Source of the DNA: Camelus bactrianus
Taxonomy: Eukaryota; Chordata; Mammalia; Artiodactyla; Camelidae
Reading direction: 5' to 3'
NCBI RefSeq assembly: GCF_048773025.1
Contig: NC_133564.1
Span: 31,754,645-31,818,644 of the forward strand
DNA length: 64,000 nt
Under the pieces are notes generated by a model. It saw only the letters and a list, made by a program, of their open reading frames with translations. It had not been told where the DNA came from and made no database searches. Shown in pieces: positions 34,919 through 45,059 of the stretch (the first letter of the stretch is position 1; every line of letters begins with the position of its first letter). The position numbers and the translations under genes were made by a program.

Positions 34919-35489
34919 CTCATTATTTCCTTAAAAGGATCCACATGAATAAATTTTTCTCAGAATTTAGTGCAAGTAAAAGTTTGCCTCTTCAAACTTC
35001 TATGATACATTTTATCATTTTATGAGTCCTGTCCCTTCTTCCTTCTCAGCCTTCCCACCAGGGGGGCTCAGAGTCAATTACTGTATTCACTGTCTCACCG
35101 CAGATTTCACCCCAGCTTCCTGGAACATGGCCCTGGATCTTAAACAGTCTCTGATCTCCTTTTTTATACCTACAATTTTTCTATTTTATTTTGTCTCGAT
35201 TTTAAAAACTCCCCCAATTTGGGGGAGAATTAAGTAAAGAATAAATAATAGGAGAAACTTGGGCATGTATGAGTCACCTGGAGTTCATGGTTTTTAAGAC
35301 CCATATGAGGAAGAGCCATTTCACAGAACACAAATTCCTAAGCGAGGCGCAGAAGCAAAAGTGGTAATAAAGCAAGAGCTGCAGTGACCTGTCACTCTAG
35401 AACTCTAAAAAGAGGGAATCGGTCAGGTAAATGATGCAGTAAAACCGGTAGCTGTCAAGTGTAACTCCACTTAATTGGTACGTGAACAG

Positions 35490-36060
35490 AGAGGGTCAGA
35501 CACTGGCATGTAACCTGCTGGTGACCTGTGGGTTCAGAGGAAGGATGCTCCTGAACTTGAAACAGCATGGAGTCTACTGCGGGAGATCAACCAGAACACA
35601 GGTCACAGAATAATGTGCTTTTATAAAAGTAGGAATGAGCACGGAGTGTCATAAAAGAGCCTGGGACGGACTCCAAAGATGAAGAAATCACAACAGCTTC
35701 CCAGAAAGGGTGGTGTCTGAGCCAGGACTTGAAACACTAGAGGAGTCAGCCAGGCCAAGGAGGGGAGAGGCGATGGCTATTTTGAGTAGAAATGCCATGT
35801 GCAAGGGCACCAGCATCCGGGTACTCCAGGGAGCTGGGCAGAGCAACAGCGTGGGATAAGAGTGGGGGCGGAGCCGGAGAACAGCCCCACATCTCACAGG
35901 GTCTCATAGGAGGCTTACAAGACACATATGACGTGTAAGTCTCACTGGAGTCTGACTTCCTGTGCTAAAAATTTGGATTTTGCACTAATATGTTTGGATG
36001 CCTCTGAAGGACTTTCAGCTAAGATCTGATATGATCAGATTTACATTTTAGAAATCTGAG
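35490..36060 (-). repeat. L2-type LINE relic
   Basis: 'cttcccagaaagggtggtgt', 'gagccaggacttgaaacact', 'atgccatgtgcaagggcacc' and 'cagctaagatctgatatgat' are in the order expected of an antisense L2-type 3' region. Confidence 0.55.
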
Positions 36061-36065
36061 TTGAG

Positions 36066-36201
36066 AGGGGAGGATATAGCTCAGTGGTAGAGTGTGCACT
36101 TAGCATGCACAAGGTCCCGAGTTCAATCCCAGGACCTCCATTAAAAATGAATAAACCTAATTACCCACCCGCAAAATAAATTAAAGAAATGAAAAAAAAA
36201 A
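36066..36201 (+). mobile_element. Camelid tRNA-Ala-derived SINE
   Basis: The head has 'gaggatatagctcagtggta' and 'gagttcaatcccaggacctc', then 'taaacctaattacccacc' and an A-run. Confidence 0.93.
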
Positions 36202-36779
36202 TTCTTTAGAAAGAGAGAAATTTGACTTGCATTAGGAAAAATCCCTCTGGTGACTGGGATCAGCTTTCACATTGAAGACAATTTAAATATTGGATAAATG
36301 ATAAAAAGCATTTTTCTAAAGACATCACATTGTGAATCAGCTAGTGAGGAATTATTGCACAAGATCTAGGAAAAAACAGTAGGACGGGTGAGTCCTTCGT
36401 TGCTCTGGCTCAGTGACAGTGATGGAACAGCAGCTCTTCCAACAGCCAAATGCAGGGACCCTGAATCTGGGGTTCATAGACGGGTCAACCCAGGGGTCCG
36501 TGAACTTGGTTAAGAAAAAAACAACATCTTTCTTTTTACCCTAGCCACACAGAATTTCTCGTATCCCCAAATTACGCAAATAACTTCCTATAATTCTTGT
36601 AATTTATAGTTTTAAAAATTAAATTCTTCAGTTATTTTTGGTGTGAGAGAGGGGTCTACCTTTGTCTTCCTCCAGATACATAGCCCGCTGTGCCAATATC
36701 ATTTATTAACCTAAGAGCTACGAGTACCTAATTTAAAACTATACAACTGGCTTACTATAAAATTTGGCCAAAGGTTGGA

Positions 36780-37330
36780 GTATGCATTTCATTGAGGAAA
36801 AAAATGGAAATGGCCAGGAAAGATGTGAAAAAAATACAACATACCATTTTTGTTTAAAAATATAACCCAAGCAATCATAAGATACTGTTTTTCACCCACT
36901 ATATTGGCAAATAGTTAAAGGTTGATCTTTTTTTAGTGATGATGAAGGTATGGAAAAAGGGCAATTCTTAAAGGTTATTGGTGAAATTATAAATTTATAC
37001 AGCCTTTCTGGAAGCAAGTATAGAATCCGTACTTTCAGAGTTTTAAATGTATACCTTTGAAATAACAGCCCTCATTGTAAATATCGGTCATGGAGAAATT
37101 CTCACATGTGTACACGAATGTATGTGTACATGAATGTTGGTTGAACTACTAGCCAAAAAAATTGAGAACCCCTTAAATGTCTGTAGTAGAGTATGGTGAA
37201 CCCGTGTGATGGAATCCCATGCACCAAGGTGAAAAATGGGCTACAGTATACTAACATGAAAAGATACCCACTACATACTAAGTGGAAACTGCACATTGCC
37301 TATGTATATTCTGAGGCCATTTTTATAAGA
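36780..37330 (+). repeat. Old L1/HAL1-type LINE relic
   Basis: 'atattggcaaatagttaaag', 'ttattggtgaaattataaat', 'agcctttctggaagcaagta' and 'gaaatctatatatgg'-like spacing indicate the ORF2 C-terminal/3' region of an ancient L1 or HAL1 in sense orientation. Confidence 0.55.
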
Positions 37331-37470
37331 ATAAAATCTCCAAACCATTTTATAATTAATTACCTGCTTGCTGTTTTTTTCCCCAATAAACTTTGATTGA
37401 AGTAAAACATACAGACAGAAAATTACACAAGGAACACATCTGAGTTACCACCAGGTCAAGAAATGAATTA

Positions 37471-37644
37471 GGGGGGAAGGGATAGCTCAGTGGTAGAGTA
37501 AATGCATGCCTATCATGCATGAGGTCTTGGGTTCAATCCCCAGTCCCTCTACTAAAATAAATTAAATAAATAAACAAATAAATAAACAAACCTAATTACC
37601 TCCCCCACCAAAACAAAACAAACAAAAAAAAGAAATTAGAAAAA
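37471..37644 (+). mobile_element. Camelid tRNA-Ala-derived SINE with target duplication
   Basis: The head has 'gaagggatagctcagtggta' and 'gggttcaatccccagtccct', then '(aaat)n', 'cctaattacctcccccacc' and an A-rich tail. A perfect 13-bp target duplication (aagaaatgaatta) lies at 37458-37470 and 37645-37657. Confidence 0.95.
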
Positions 37645-38304
37645 AAGAAATGAATTATTATTTTGGAGTCCAGAGCACAAGAGAAAGGTCCAGGCTACAG
37701 ACAGTGACTTGAGAGTTAGCATAGGAAAGTGAGTGAATAATTGTCAAAATTGGGCAAGGACATCCATGGAAAAGGTACCAAGTGAAAAACACGAGGGCTG
37801 AGGACTTGAGGTACGTGAAGGTTTAAGGGTTAAAGTGAGTATACTGGGTCTCCAAAGGAGACTGAGAAGGGTGCCCAAGGTGAGAACCTGAGGAAAGCTG
37901 TCTGACCCCTGTGACAATCTGATCCTGTCCAGTACAGGCTCAAAGCGCACGAGTGCCATCCAGGTACCCAGGTGGGCTTCCTTATGGATGTACTTTGTAT
38001 CCTATGATGCTGCGGCTCCAGCCACAACTGACCTGAGCATCGCCCAGGGATCTGTGCCACCTCTCCGCGGGGGTCAAGGAGTCCCACACCCAATGGCCCT
38101 CAGAGGTCGGAAGATGGATAGCTTGCAGTAGCATAAAGAAAAGCGGAAAGCTGACTCCGCCACAGGAGCCGAGGAGCGTGCAGCGGGAACCCTGGGGAAA
38201 CGTCTCAGTCCTCGAAGACTATTTCACAGCTGAAAGGGGCTCAGGCTCGCTCATCGCCCCTACGGCGGGTCAGGGCAGGGCAGGAGTGCGGCCGCCTGGG
38301 GCAG

Positions 38305-38460
38305 AGTGTCTGAGTCACGCTTCTTGTCGTATTCTTTCCCTTTTCCCAGCCAGGTGTTTGAGACATGAAAGGCCTTTCTGACTGGCTGCCTCCCTCCCGG
38401 GGCCAGGGCCTCAGTGCGGCTGGCCCACCCGGGGCATATAACTAGCTCCTGCTGGGGAAT
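38305..38460 (+). promoter_or_regulatory. Putative promoter of the PPP1R3-like unit
   Basis: A TATA-type box (atataa, 38436-38441) stands about 30 bp before the presumed first exon. An AP-1-type TGAGTCA lies at 38311-38317. The surrounding sequence is GC-rich and CpG-containing. Transcription is inferred, not shown. Confidence 0.5.
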
Positions 38461-38466
38461 CTGGAT

Positions 38467-38519
38467 TCGGATGAGAGGAGCGACATCTCCGCCACCGCTG
38501 CTGCCCGCACTCGAGCCGG
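38467..38519 (+). other. Putative exon 1 of the PPP1R3-like unit
   Basis: A short GC-rich segment follows the TATA box and ends at a good donor (CCGG-GTAAGC, GT at 38520-38521). An ATG at 38471 would enter the wrong frame at the acceptor at 38737, so exon 1 is more likely non-coding. A short first exon also occurs in PPP1R3C. Confidence 0.45.
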
Positions 38520-38737
38520 GTAAGCCTCCTGCCGCCAGGAACTGACGGCTCCCCGACTGCCCACGCTCTGCCTCTTCCTGGCTGGGCGTCTTTGCATCCA
38601 GTTTCATCCCACACCTGTGGGCCGGGGGCCCAGGGGGAGAGAGGTGCAGTGATGGAGCGAGGGGAAGGGGGCAGGCGGGCTGCAGTTGAGAATGCCTGGC
38701 CCTTCTGCCCTGCCGTCAGAACTCCCTTATCCTTTAG

Positions 38738-39972
38738 TCAAAGGCCCTGGTGCTGCCAATATCGCCCGCGCGCCGCTCCATGCACCTGAGCCTCAGCCCC
38801 AGCGCATCGCAACCCCCGCCCGCCGGCCACGTGGAGCTGCAGCTCCTGCCATCCTTCTGCTCCTGCCTGGCGCCACCTCCCAAGCCCCAGAGACCTAGGA
38901 AGCAGGTGGTGTTTGCAGACATGAAGGGGCTGTCGCTGACGTCGGTGCATAGGTTTGAAGATGCTGTGGGCGGAGACCCTGAGCAGGACTCATGCTGTGG
39001 GTCCAGCTGCGCCTGCCCTACACCACCCTCGGCTCCAGGCTGCCCCGCCCCAGGTAGAACTCGGGGGTCCCCGGAGGCGCCTGCAGACCCCGCGTGGGCC
39101 CGGAGCAGTAAGCGCGGCCCAGGGCCTCCTGCGAGGGGAGGTGCCGGTGCACGCACTGAGTTTCCAGAAGGCGGTGCAGCTGCACATCCCCCTGGATGCC
39201 TGGGGCTCCCTCCTTGAAGCGCCACTTGTCCCACCACGGATACTGGCGAAACCTAGAGCTTCGCCCTCCTCGCGATGTCGTGGCGAGGTCCCCGGGGCCG
39301 GCTGGCACCATCCAGTACTGCTTCTCTTAGAGGGTCCTCAGCAGCTTGCCAGGGACAATACTCAAGGGCAAAACTACTGCTTGGCGCCCAGTTTACGGTC
39401 CTGCTCATCAGAATGAAACTGAACTTTGCGAGGACCCACAGAAAGGGAGCGCCCTCGGGGGCACTTTTTCTGCACAGACAAACCTGGAATCCTTTGCCCA
39501 GGATGTGCGCCTGCCCTCTCCCCACTGGAGCCCATCTCAGAATCTTTCGGCTCCTGCATCGCAGTGGGAAGACTGGATTGATGCAACTCCCAGCTCTTCA
39601 GAAAGCCTTGAATGCCTTGCATTCTTATCTCGCAAGGGCAGCTCACTTCCTGACCAAAGGGATGTGGTTTCCTTTAGGAAGATGCTGCCACGGGCGCCAA
39701 CCACCCTCTACGGGGAAGACTTTGGAGCATGGAAACAGAAGAAAGGAAACAAAGCTTTTATACGTAATTATTTTAAAGACCTGGCTGAGAGTGTCTGTAA
39801 GTATGGAGTGGGTGGGTGGGTGGGTGTGACAAGGGTCCTTGATATTGAAGGGAGGAGGGATTCCGAGCAGAAATGGGCTATTTTACTTCCCTCTCCATTT
39901 GGAAAGGGCTTGCTTCCTGGTAACTTGGAATCGTCTTGCTGCTTCGACTTTTGCCAAGTGAAATGTTTGTGA
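38738..39972 (+). pseudogene. PPP1R3-like glycogen-targeting subunit (decayed or unrecognised paralogue)
   Basis: PPP1R3 proteins tether protein phosphatase 1 to glycogen through an RVxF motif and a CBM21 domain. After acceptor CCTTTAG (38737), the first frame reads LPISPARRSMHLSLSPSAS, then the PP1 motif and its flank KQVVFADMKGLSLTSVHRF (38900-38956), close to PPP1R3C's RVVFADSKGLSLTAIHVF. First in-frame ATG is 38780. The CBM21 core (GEVPVHALSFQKAVQL, then DAWGSL; 39135-39220) lies in another frame, as does DNTQGQNY (39354-39377), comparable to DNNDGQNY. A stretch resembling the intervening strand (GTIQYCFS, near 39310-39330) is in the third frame. From about 39400 the third frame stays open to TAA at 39970-39972. 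At least three frame changes are needed, so I call it a pseudogene. Alternatives are assembly indels or small introns. None of PPP1R3A-G is known to me at this position. Confidence 0.65.
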
Positions 39973-40213
39973 AAGCCTTTTCGAGTTGTAAACACTTGAC
40001 CCTTCCCCTCATCAGCAGTTAAGAGTCTGGGAAAACTTAGTGTACCTTAAAAGAGGTGTACTTAAACAAAAATGAATGGTTGAGTACATTTTTTTTTTTA
40101 CTGTAATTTTCCAAGACCCAGAAGTCTGACCTTTGCTCCTACGGCCACCCCCACTTTCCCTATTGTATCTATCACCCAGATTGAGCCTGCTTTTTGAACT
40201 GTTGCCTCTGTAA

Positions 40214-40219
40214 AATAAA
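40214..40219 (+). terminator. Candidate polyadenylation signal of the PPP1R3-like unit
   Basis: This is an AATAAA about 240 bp after the last stop of the unit and just before an LTR fossil. It is the first canonical signal downstream. Confidence 0.4.
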
Positions 40220-40304
40220 GAATGCTCCCCACCATCCAGTTCTACAAGAATCAAGTCATTAGCCACTGTTATTCACTGACCTCCAACACACCCTGCAAGG
40301 AATT

Positions 40305-40850
40305 TGTTAGCCAGGAGTGAGACCCTTAAATTAGCCTGCAGGCTAGAAAGAATTCACAGCTGAAGCAGAGGGATAGAGTGAAAACTGCTTTTATTTTTCA
40401 AAAGAGGAAAAGGAAGGAAAGTGCTCTATCAGGGAGAAAGAAGGAAAAGTGCTTGAGAGGGGAAAAGATGCTCCAGCCAGGAGCCATCAGCTTAGATGAC
40501 CAGTAGGGACAGCTCCGGCCCCGGGCTGGGCCACGTGGGCTTTTATGAGAGGCTTCTGCCATCATGTCCTCCTTCCAGGTGCGATGGAGCCAATCAGTCC
40601 CTGTTCGAGTTTTGCAGTCCTTGCATGGGCTTTTCTGGTTGTTGTCATGGCAACTGTCAACTGTCATGGCTCTGGTGGGCATGTCACTTAGCATGCTAAT
40701 ACATTACTATAAGCATATAATGAGGCTCAAGATCCACTGGAAGTCAAATTCTCCATCATCTTGGACTCTGTTGGTTCTAACCAGTTCTTATTTCTTCTCT
40801 GTAGCTGCCTATTGAGACTTAGATAAGGGTAATTGGTTTCCAGTCGAAGG
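40305..40850 (-). mobile_element. ERV1-type LTR fossil, antisense
   Basis: Its right-hand part ('gaggctcaagatccactgga', 'agtcaaattctccatcatct') is clearly related to the solo LTR at 42852-43453 ('aagctcaaggtctactggga', 'agtcaaatctcccgccctct'). Edges are approximate: TG near 40305 on the left, the right edge not fixed. Confidence 0.6.
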
Positions 40851-41400
40851 CGGGGCAGGGGTATGTTCCTGGGGGCAAAAGCCTTGGAAACAAAAAGAAA
40901 AGTTGATTTTAATCAGAATGCCTGCAATCTGGTGGACACAGCACTGCCCCTACCCCCAAACCATCTCCAAAGATTCTATTCAGCCATGAACATTTTGAAG
41001 AGAAATGAGGGAGTAATCTCAGTTAATCGTTGAGATAGGTGGTCAGAGTCTGCAGTCCCCAGTGCCTGTAGGCTTGTCTTAATTGCTGGAGCCTGCTTTT
41101 CTATGACCCAGGGAAGCCTGGGAGATGAGGCAAGGGTCGGGGGTGGGGGCCCAGAGGGTCCTGCTCCCTTTCAAATTCAGGGTGAAGATCAGGATGAGGC
41201 ACTCTGTGCTCTGGGAAAACAGGCAAAATGAGCCCCTAGATAGTTAGAAATATTTGGGGAGAAATTTTTTATGAACCTGGATTCTTGCATCTTCCCATAG
41301 TTAGAAAAACACTAAAATCATTAACTGAGATACCTGTTCCTCATGACTAGCCGCATTAAGTACTAGTTCATGATTTTATTGACTATATAAATAATTTGTC
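40851..41400. repeat. Probable LTR-element remnant
   Basis: The stretch at about 41255-41345 ('cttgcatcttcccatagtta', 'aaatcattaactgagatacc') is repeated in the sense LTR at 44440-44515. The rest (40851-41250) is not assigned. Confidence 0.45.
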
Positions 41401-41439
41401 CAGTTTCTGGTAGTTACATCATGTAGCTTTTACTTACTC

Positions 41440-41690
41440 AATGAACGTTGATTGAACAACTGCTGTGTGCCAGACATTGTATTAACTATTAGGGACAGAA
41501 AGATGAATTTTCAAAATTCACAGTCCAATCGGGGAAGCCAGACATATAAATAATAAATGAAAAAAAAATGTTAGAAGTCCCTGCAGAGTGTTAGGGACAC
41601 ATGGAGAATGAGCCTTAGGGAGAAATCAGAGAAGACTTCCTGTTGGAGTTGACCCTTGGTGTGAACCCCTAAAGGATGAGCCAATGATTT
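41440..41690 (-). repeat. L2 LINE 3' region
   Basis: 'caatgaacgttgattgaaca', 'actgctgtgtgccagacatt' and 'gaagacttcctgttggagtt' are reverse-complement L2. Confidence 0.65.
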
Positions 41691-42519
41691 CCCAGAAATT
41701 GCTCTGTGCTGCACTTAAGTGGCCTTATTTATGCATGTGATTTCCACTAGACTTTTTGAATTATTATTAAATCAATTGACGCTCCCCTCTCTTTCCTTGA
41801 GAGTCTCAGGAAGGCAGCTGTTGGTTTAATGGAGGTGCTGATGGCAGGTGGATGTGAATTTTAGAAAATGGAGAGCTGGGGTGAAGCATAGTTTCCCACA
41901 TTCATCCAAGAGGATGCTCTGCTCAGCCAGTGTTTTTTTCAGCTGCTTGGCAGGTTGAATTCTGTATAAATTGAAGTTGAGGTGTGTCAAATTGCCAGGG
42001 CCTTTAGAGCCAAACATTCCCTTTTTTCTTTCTTTCTTTTTTTTTTTTAACTTTCTAGTCAACAAACAACGTATTGATGCTGATTTGGTTTCCCAAGTAG
42101 ATTTCCTATGGCTATGGGTGAGAATTGACCCATGGATTCTACTACCTCAGTTACATTGTTCTATTATTCCAGTTAATTTGGCATTTTCAATTATCCACCT
42201 ACATTAATAAATAATCCTTACCTCGTTATCCGTGTCTTCTGTATGTTCAATAATTTCAGATCAGTCCCCAGAACCAGGTCATCCCGCTGTGAACTGGCAA
42301 AACTGAGTCTGTGTATTTCCAAACTGAGGACCACGGTGTGGATATAAACTGGAAAACCTGTCTTCATTTTGCTCTTAACTGCAAAGTCTCTACTTAAGTC
42401 CCAGTGTTCTTATATTAATCTGACCCAACATGTATATCATCCATATTCTGACGACTTTCAAACTTATATTACTAGCCTGGACCTCTCCTCCTAACTCCAG
42501 ACCATCAGAGTAGAGCATC

Positions 42520-42851
42520 TCAAATGGCAGTTCCCCCCCAAATTAAAAATAGAATTACCACACAAACCAGCAATCCCATTTTGGGGTGTATAATCAAAAG
42601 AATTGAAAGCAGGATCTCAGATATTTGTATGTTCACGTCACAGCAGTGTTATTCACAACAGCCGAAAGGTGGAAGCAACTCAAATGTCCATCTTGTGGAT
42701 GAATGGGGTAAGAAAATGTGGTCTATACAGACCACAGACTATTATTCAGCTCTGAAAAGGAAGGAAATTCTGGATGAAGCTGGAGGACATTATGCTGAAT
42801 GAAGACATATATAGTATGATTTCACTTGTCTGAGGTATAAGAATGAGGTAT
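42520..42851 (+). repeat. Old L1 (L1M-type) 3' portion, left part
   Basis: 'ttaccacacaaaccagcaat', 'ttattcacaacagccgaaag' and 'ggatgaagctggaggacatt' are ORF2 C-terminal sequence of an ancient L1 in sense orientation. It is split by the LTR at 42852-43453 and resumes at 43458. Confidence 0.85.
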
Positions 42852-43453
42852 TGATACAGGAAAGTGGGGTGCAAGAGGATGGCTGTGCCCCAGGTCTCGG
42901 GCGAATCCCTGGGATGTGTCCCGCCAAGTGAGAGTCCTGGGCTTTGCCCAGGAAAGTAGTCAAGAGTGAGCCATAGTTGAGTAAAAGTAGATTTATTCTG
43001 AGAGGTCCATACTCCACACACAGAGTGCTGGCTGACTCAGAAGGCCAGAGAGGCCACAAGGTATGGGGTGGATACACACTCCATAGACAGAGTGCAGTCA
43101 CCTCGGAGTGCGCTGTTGCTAGTTTCTATGGGTGGTGACTTCATATGCTGACAAGTGGGAGGATTATTCCAACTGCTTTGGGGAAAGGGCTGGGAGTCCC
43201 AGGAACTGGGCCACCATCCACTTTTTGACCTTTTTTGGTCAGCCTTGGAACTGCTGTGGCACCTGTGGGAGTGCCATTTAGCAGCTATTGTATTACAACG
43301 AGCACATAAGGAAGCTCAAGGTCTACTGGGAGTCAAATCTCCCGCCCTCTTGGACCTCAAGGTCTACCGGGAATTGAATCTTCCGCCATCTTGGCGCTGA
43401 CTGCTGTGTCATTCCTTTAAGGGCTGTGCCCTGCCCCCTTCTCTCCTGTCTCA
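42852..43453 (-). mobile_element. Solo ERV1-type LTR, 602 bp, antisense
   Basis: It starts TGATACAGG and ends CTGTCTCA, with TG/CA termini, and has a 4-bp target duplication (gtat) at 42848-42851 and 43454-43457. On the reverse strand an AATAAA lies within the element ('cagaataaatcta'). It is inserted within the old L1 and looks complete as an LTR, with no internal region alongside. Confidence 0.85.
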
Positions 43454-43457
43454 GTAT

Positions 43458-43690
43458 GAATGGTCAAACTCATAGAAACAGAAAGTGGAATGGTGGTTGC
43501 CTGGGGCTGAGGGGAAGGGGAGTTGGGGAGTTTCTGTTCAACAGACACAGTTTTCTCTTTTCAAAATGAAAACTTTCTAGAGATGGGCTGGCCAACAATG
43601 TGAATATACTTAACATTACTGAACTGTATACTTAGAAGTGGTTAAGCTGGTACATTTTATCAGTATTTTACCACAATTAAGAACGGTTTT
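43458..43690 (+). repeat. Old L1 3' portion, right part
   Basis: 'actcatagaaacagaaagtg', 'gaatggtggttgcctggggc' and 'gtacattttatcagtatttt' continue the L1 interrupted at 42851. Confidence 0.85.
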
Positions 43691-43944
43691 AAAAAGAAGA
43701 CAACTTTTGCTTAATTGGGGTTTTTCTCTTGGGGCTTGGAAATGAGCATCGGTGTTGCTGTTTGTGTAGTAAACAGTTGTGGATTCACCTCTCAATAAAT
43801 GTCAAAGGCTTTGCCCACATAAAAAGTGACTGGACAGGAGAGCAGTTATACAGCACACTTAGAATATTATACTACTAGGGGAAGGAATCTTTTATCTTTT
43901 AAAAGGAGTATCTTCCCGGTTCACAGTACCGTGTGGCACGCGCG

Positions 43945-43964
43945 CACACACACACACACACACA
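43945..43964 (+). repeat. (CA)10 microsatellite
   Basis: Ten pure CA units follow a CGCG-rich start and are followed by an interrupted CAAACACA. Confidence 0.95.
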
Positions 43965-44169
43965 AACACAGCAAACTTGTTGATCGTACAGGTGTATTTA
44001 GGGAAATGAGCTCAGTTAGGATATCATGGGAGGTTACTAAATTTCTCACTGAGGACTATGATCCCTGGCTCTTAATGGACTATCCTTCATCAGGTTTTAA
44101 AAATTACTCATATAGTTTTTGTAGTACAAGAGTACTTTCATTCTGAAATGTGAAAATATCCTTACCCAG

Positions 44170-44725
44170 AATCTGAAAGTCTAATTCACAAGAGACAAGG
44201 AATTTACTGTTTATCTATAGAGAAGGCAACAGACCTTCTTTACAGATAACCCTGCTTTGTGTGGACAAAGAATTTCACCTGCCATATCAGTAAACAAAAG
44301 ATGTTGCCGCCATCAAAGCATCAGCCACCACAGCAACCCCAGCCACCCCAGTCACCCACTACGGTGCACCCTAAGGGGATTCAGATTGGAGGAAAACAGG
44401 ATACTGGCCCTGGATAGTTAAGGTGCATATCAAAGGAATAATTTCATTAAGTCCAGACTCTTGCATCTTCCCAAATCTAGAAAAGCTAAATTCATTAACT
44501 TGAGATGTCTATTTTGTCTTTAATTAGCACTAGTCTTTTGATGTTCAACTACCTGGTGTTTTGTTTTGTTTGTTTGTTTGTTTGCAAAAATTCCTGCATA
44601 TTCTGGTTCCTCCCTTACCTCTTCAGAACGGTGCCTCAGAGCTACCTGAGAGTGTAACCTGGGCTTACATCCCAAGTCTGGTGAATAATTCTTAAATTGT
44701 AGAATTGTGTCTAACTCCTCAAGCA
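44170..44725 (+). mobile_element. ERV1-type LTR fossil, sense
   Basis: 'atgttgccgccatcaaagca', 'tggccctggatagttaaggt', 'ttcctgcatattctggttcc' and 'cctcttcagaacggtgcctc' occur in the order of a common artiodactyl ERV1-type LTR. Edges are approximate and it is moderately diverged. Confidence 0.65.
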
Positions 44726-45059
44726 TTACTTGCTCATTTTCTCTCTCCCATTTGTATTCCTCAGAGATGTGCCCAAATCACTGACCTTTGCAAACCAAAC
44801 TTGGGAGCCTAAGGGAATTATATTAACCCATTTCTTACCGGCTTCCTCTTCATAGGGAAGTCTGATTGCTCATCAGGGCTGATTTCACCCTGTCTGTGTA
44901 CCCTGAGGGCCCTAGACAGTATTCGGCCCCCGCGCAGCTCAGAGGCCTGGAGACCCCTCTTTAGGAAGTGCTCCCCTTTTCAGAGCAGGAGTCTCAGAGA
45001 CGCGCCAGGCGAGGAGCAGGAGACCCAGGGCGCACAATACTGGTCTCTGCAGCAGCTGG

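Noticed and set aside
38734-39237. Reverse-strand frame of 167 codons
   Set aside because: It is the shadow of the PPP1R3-like region, whose forward frames carry the recognisable motifs.
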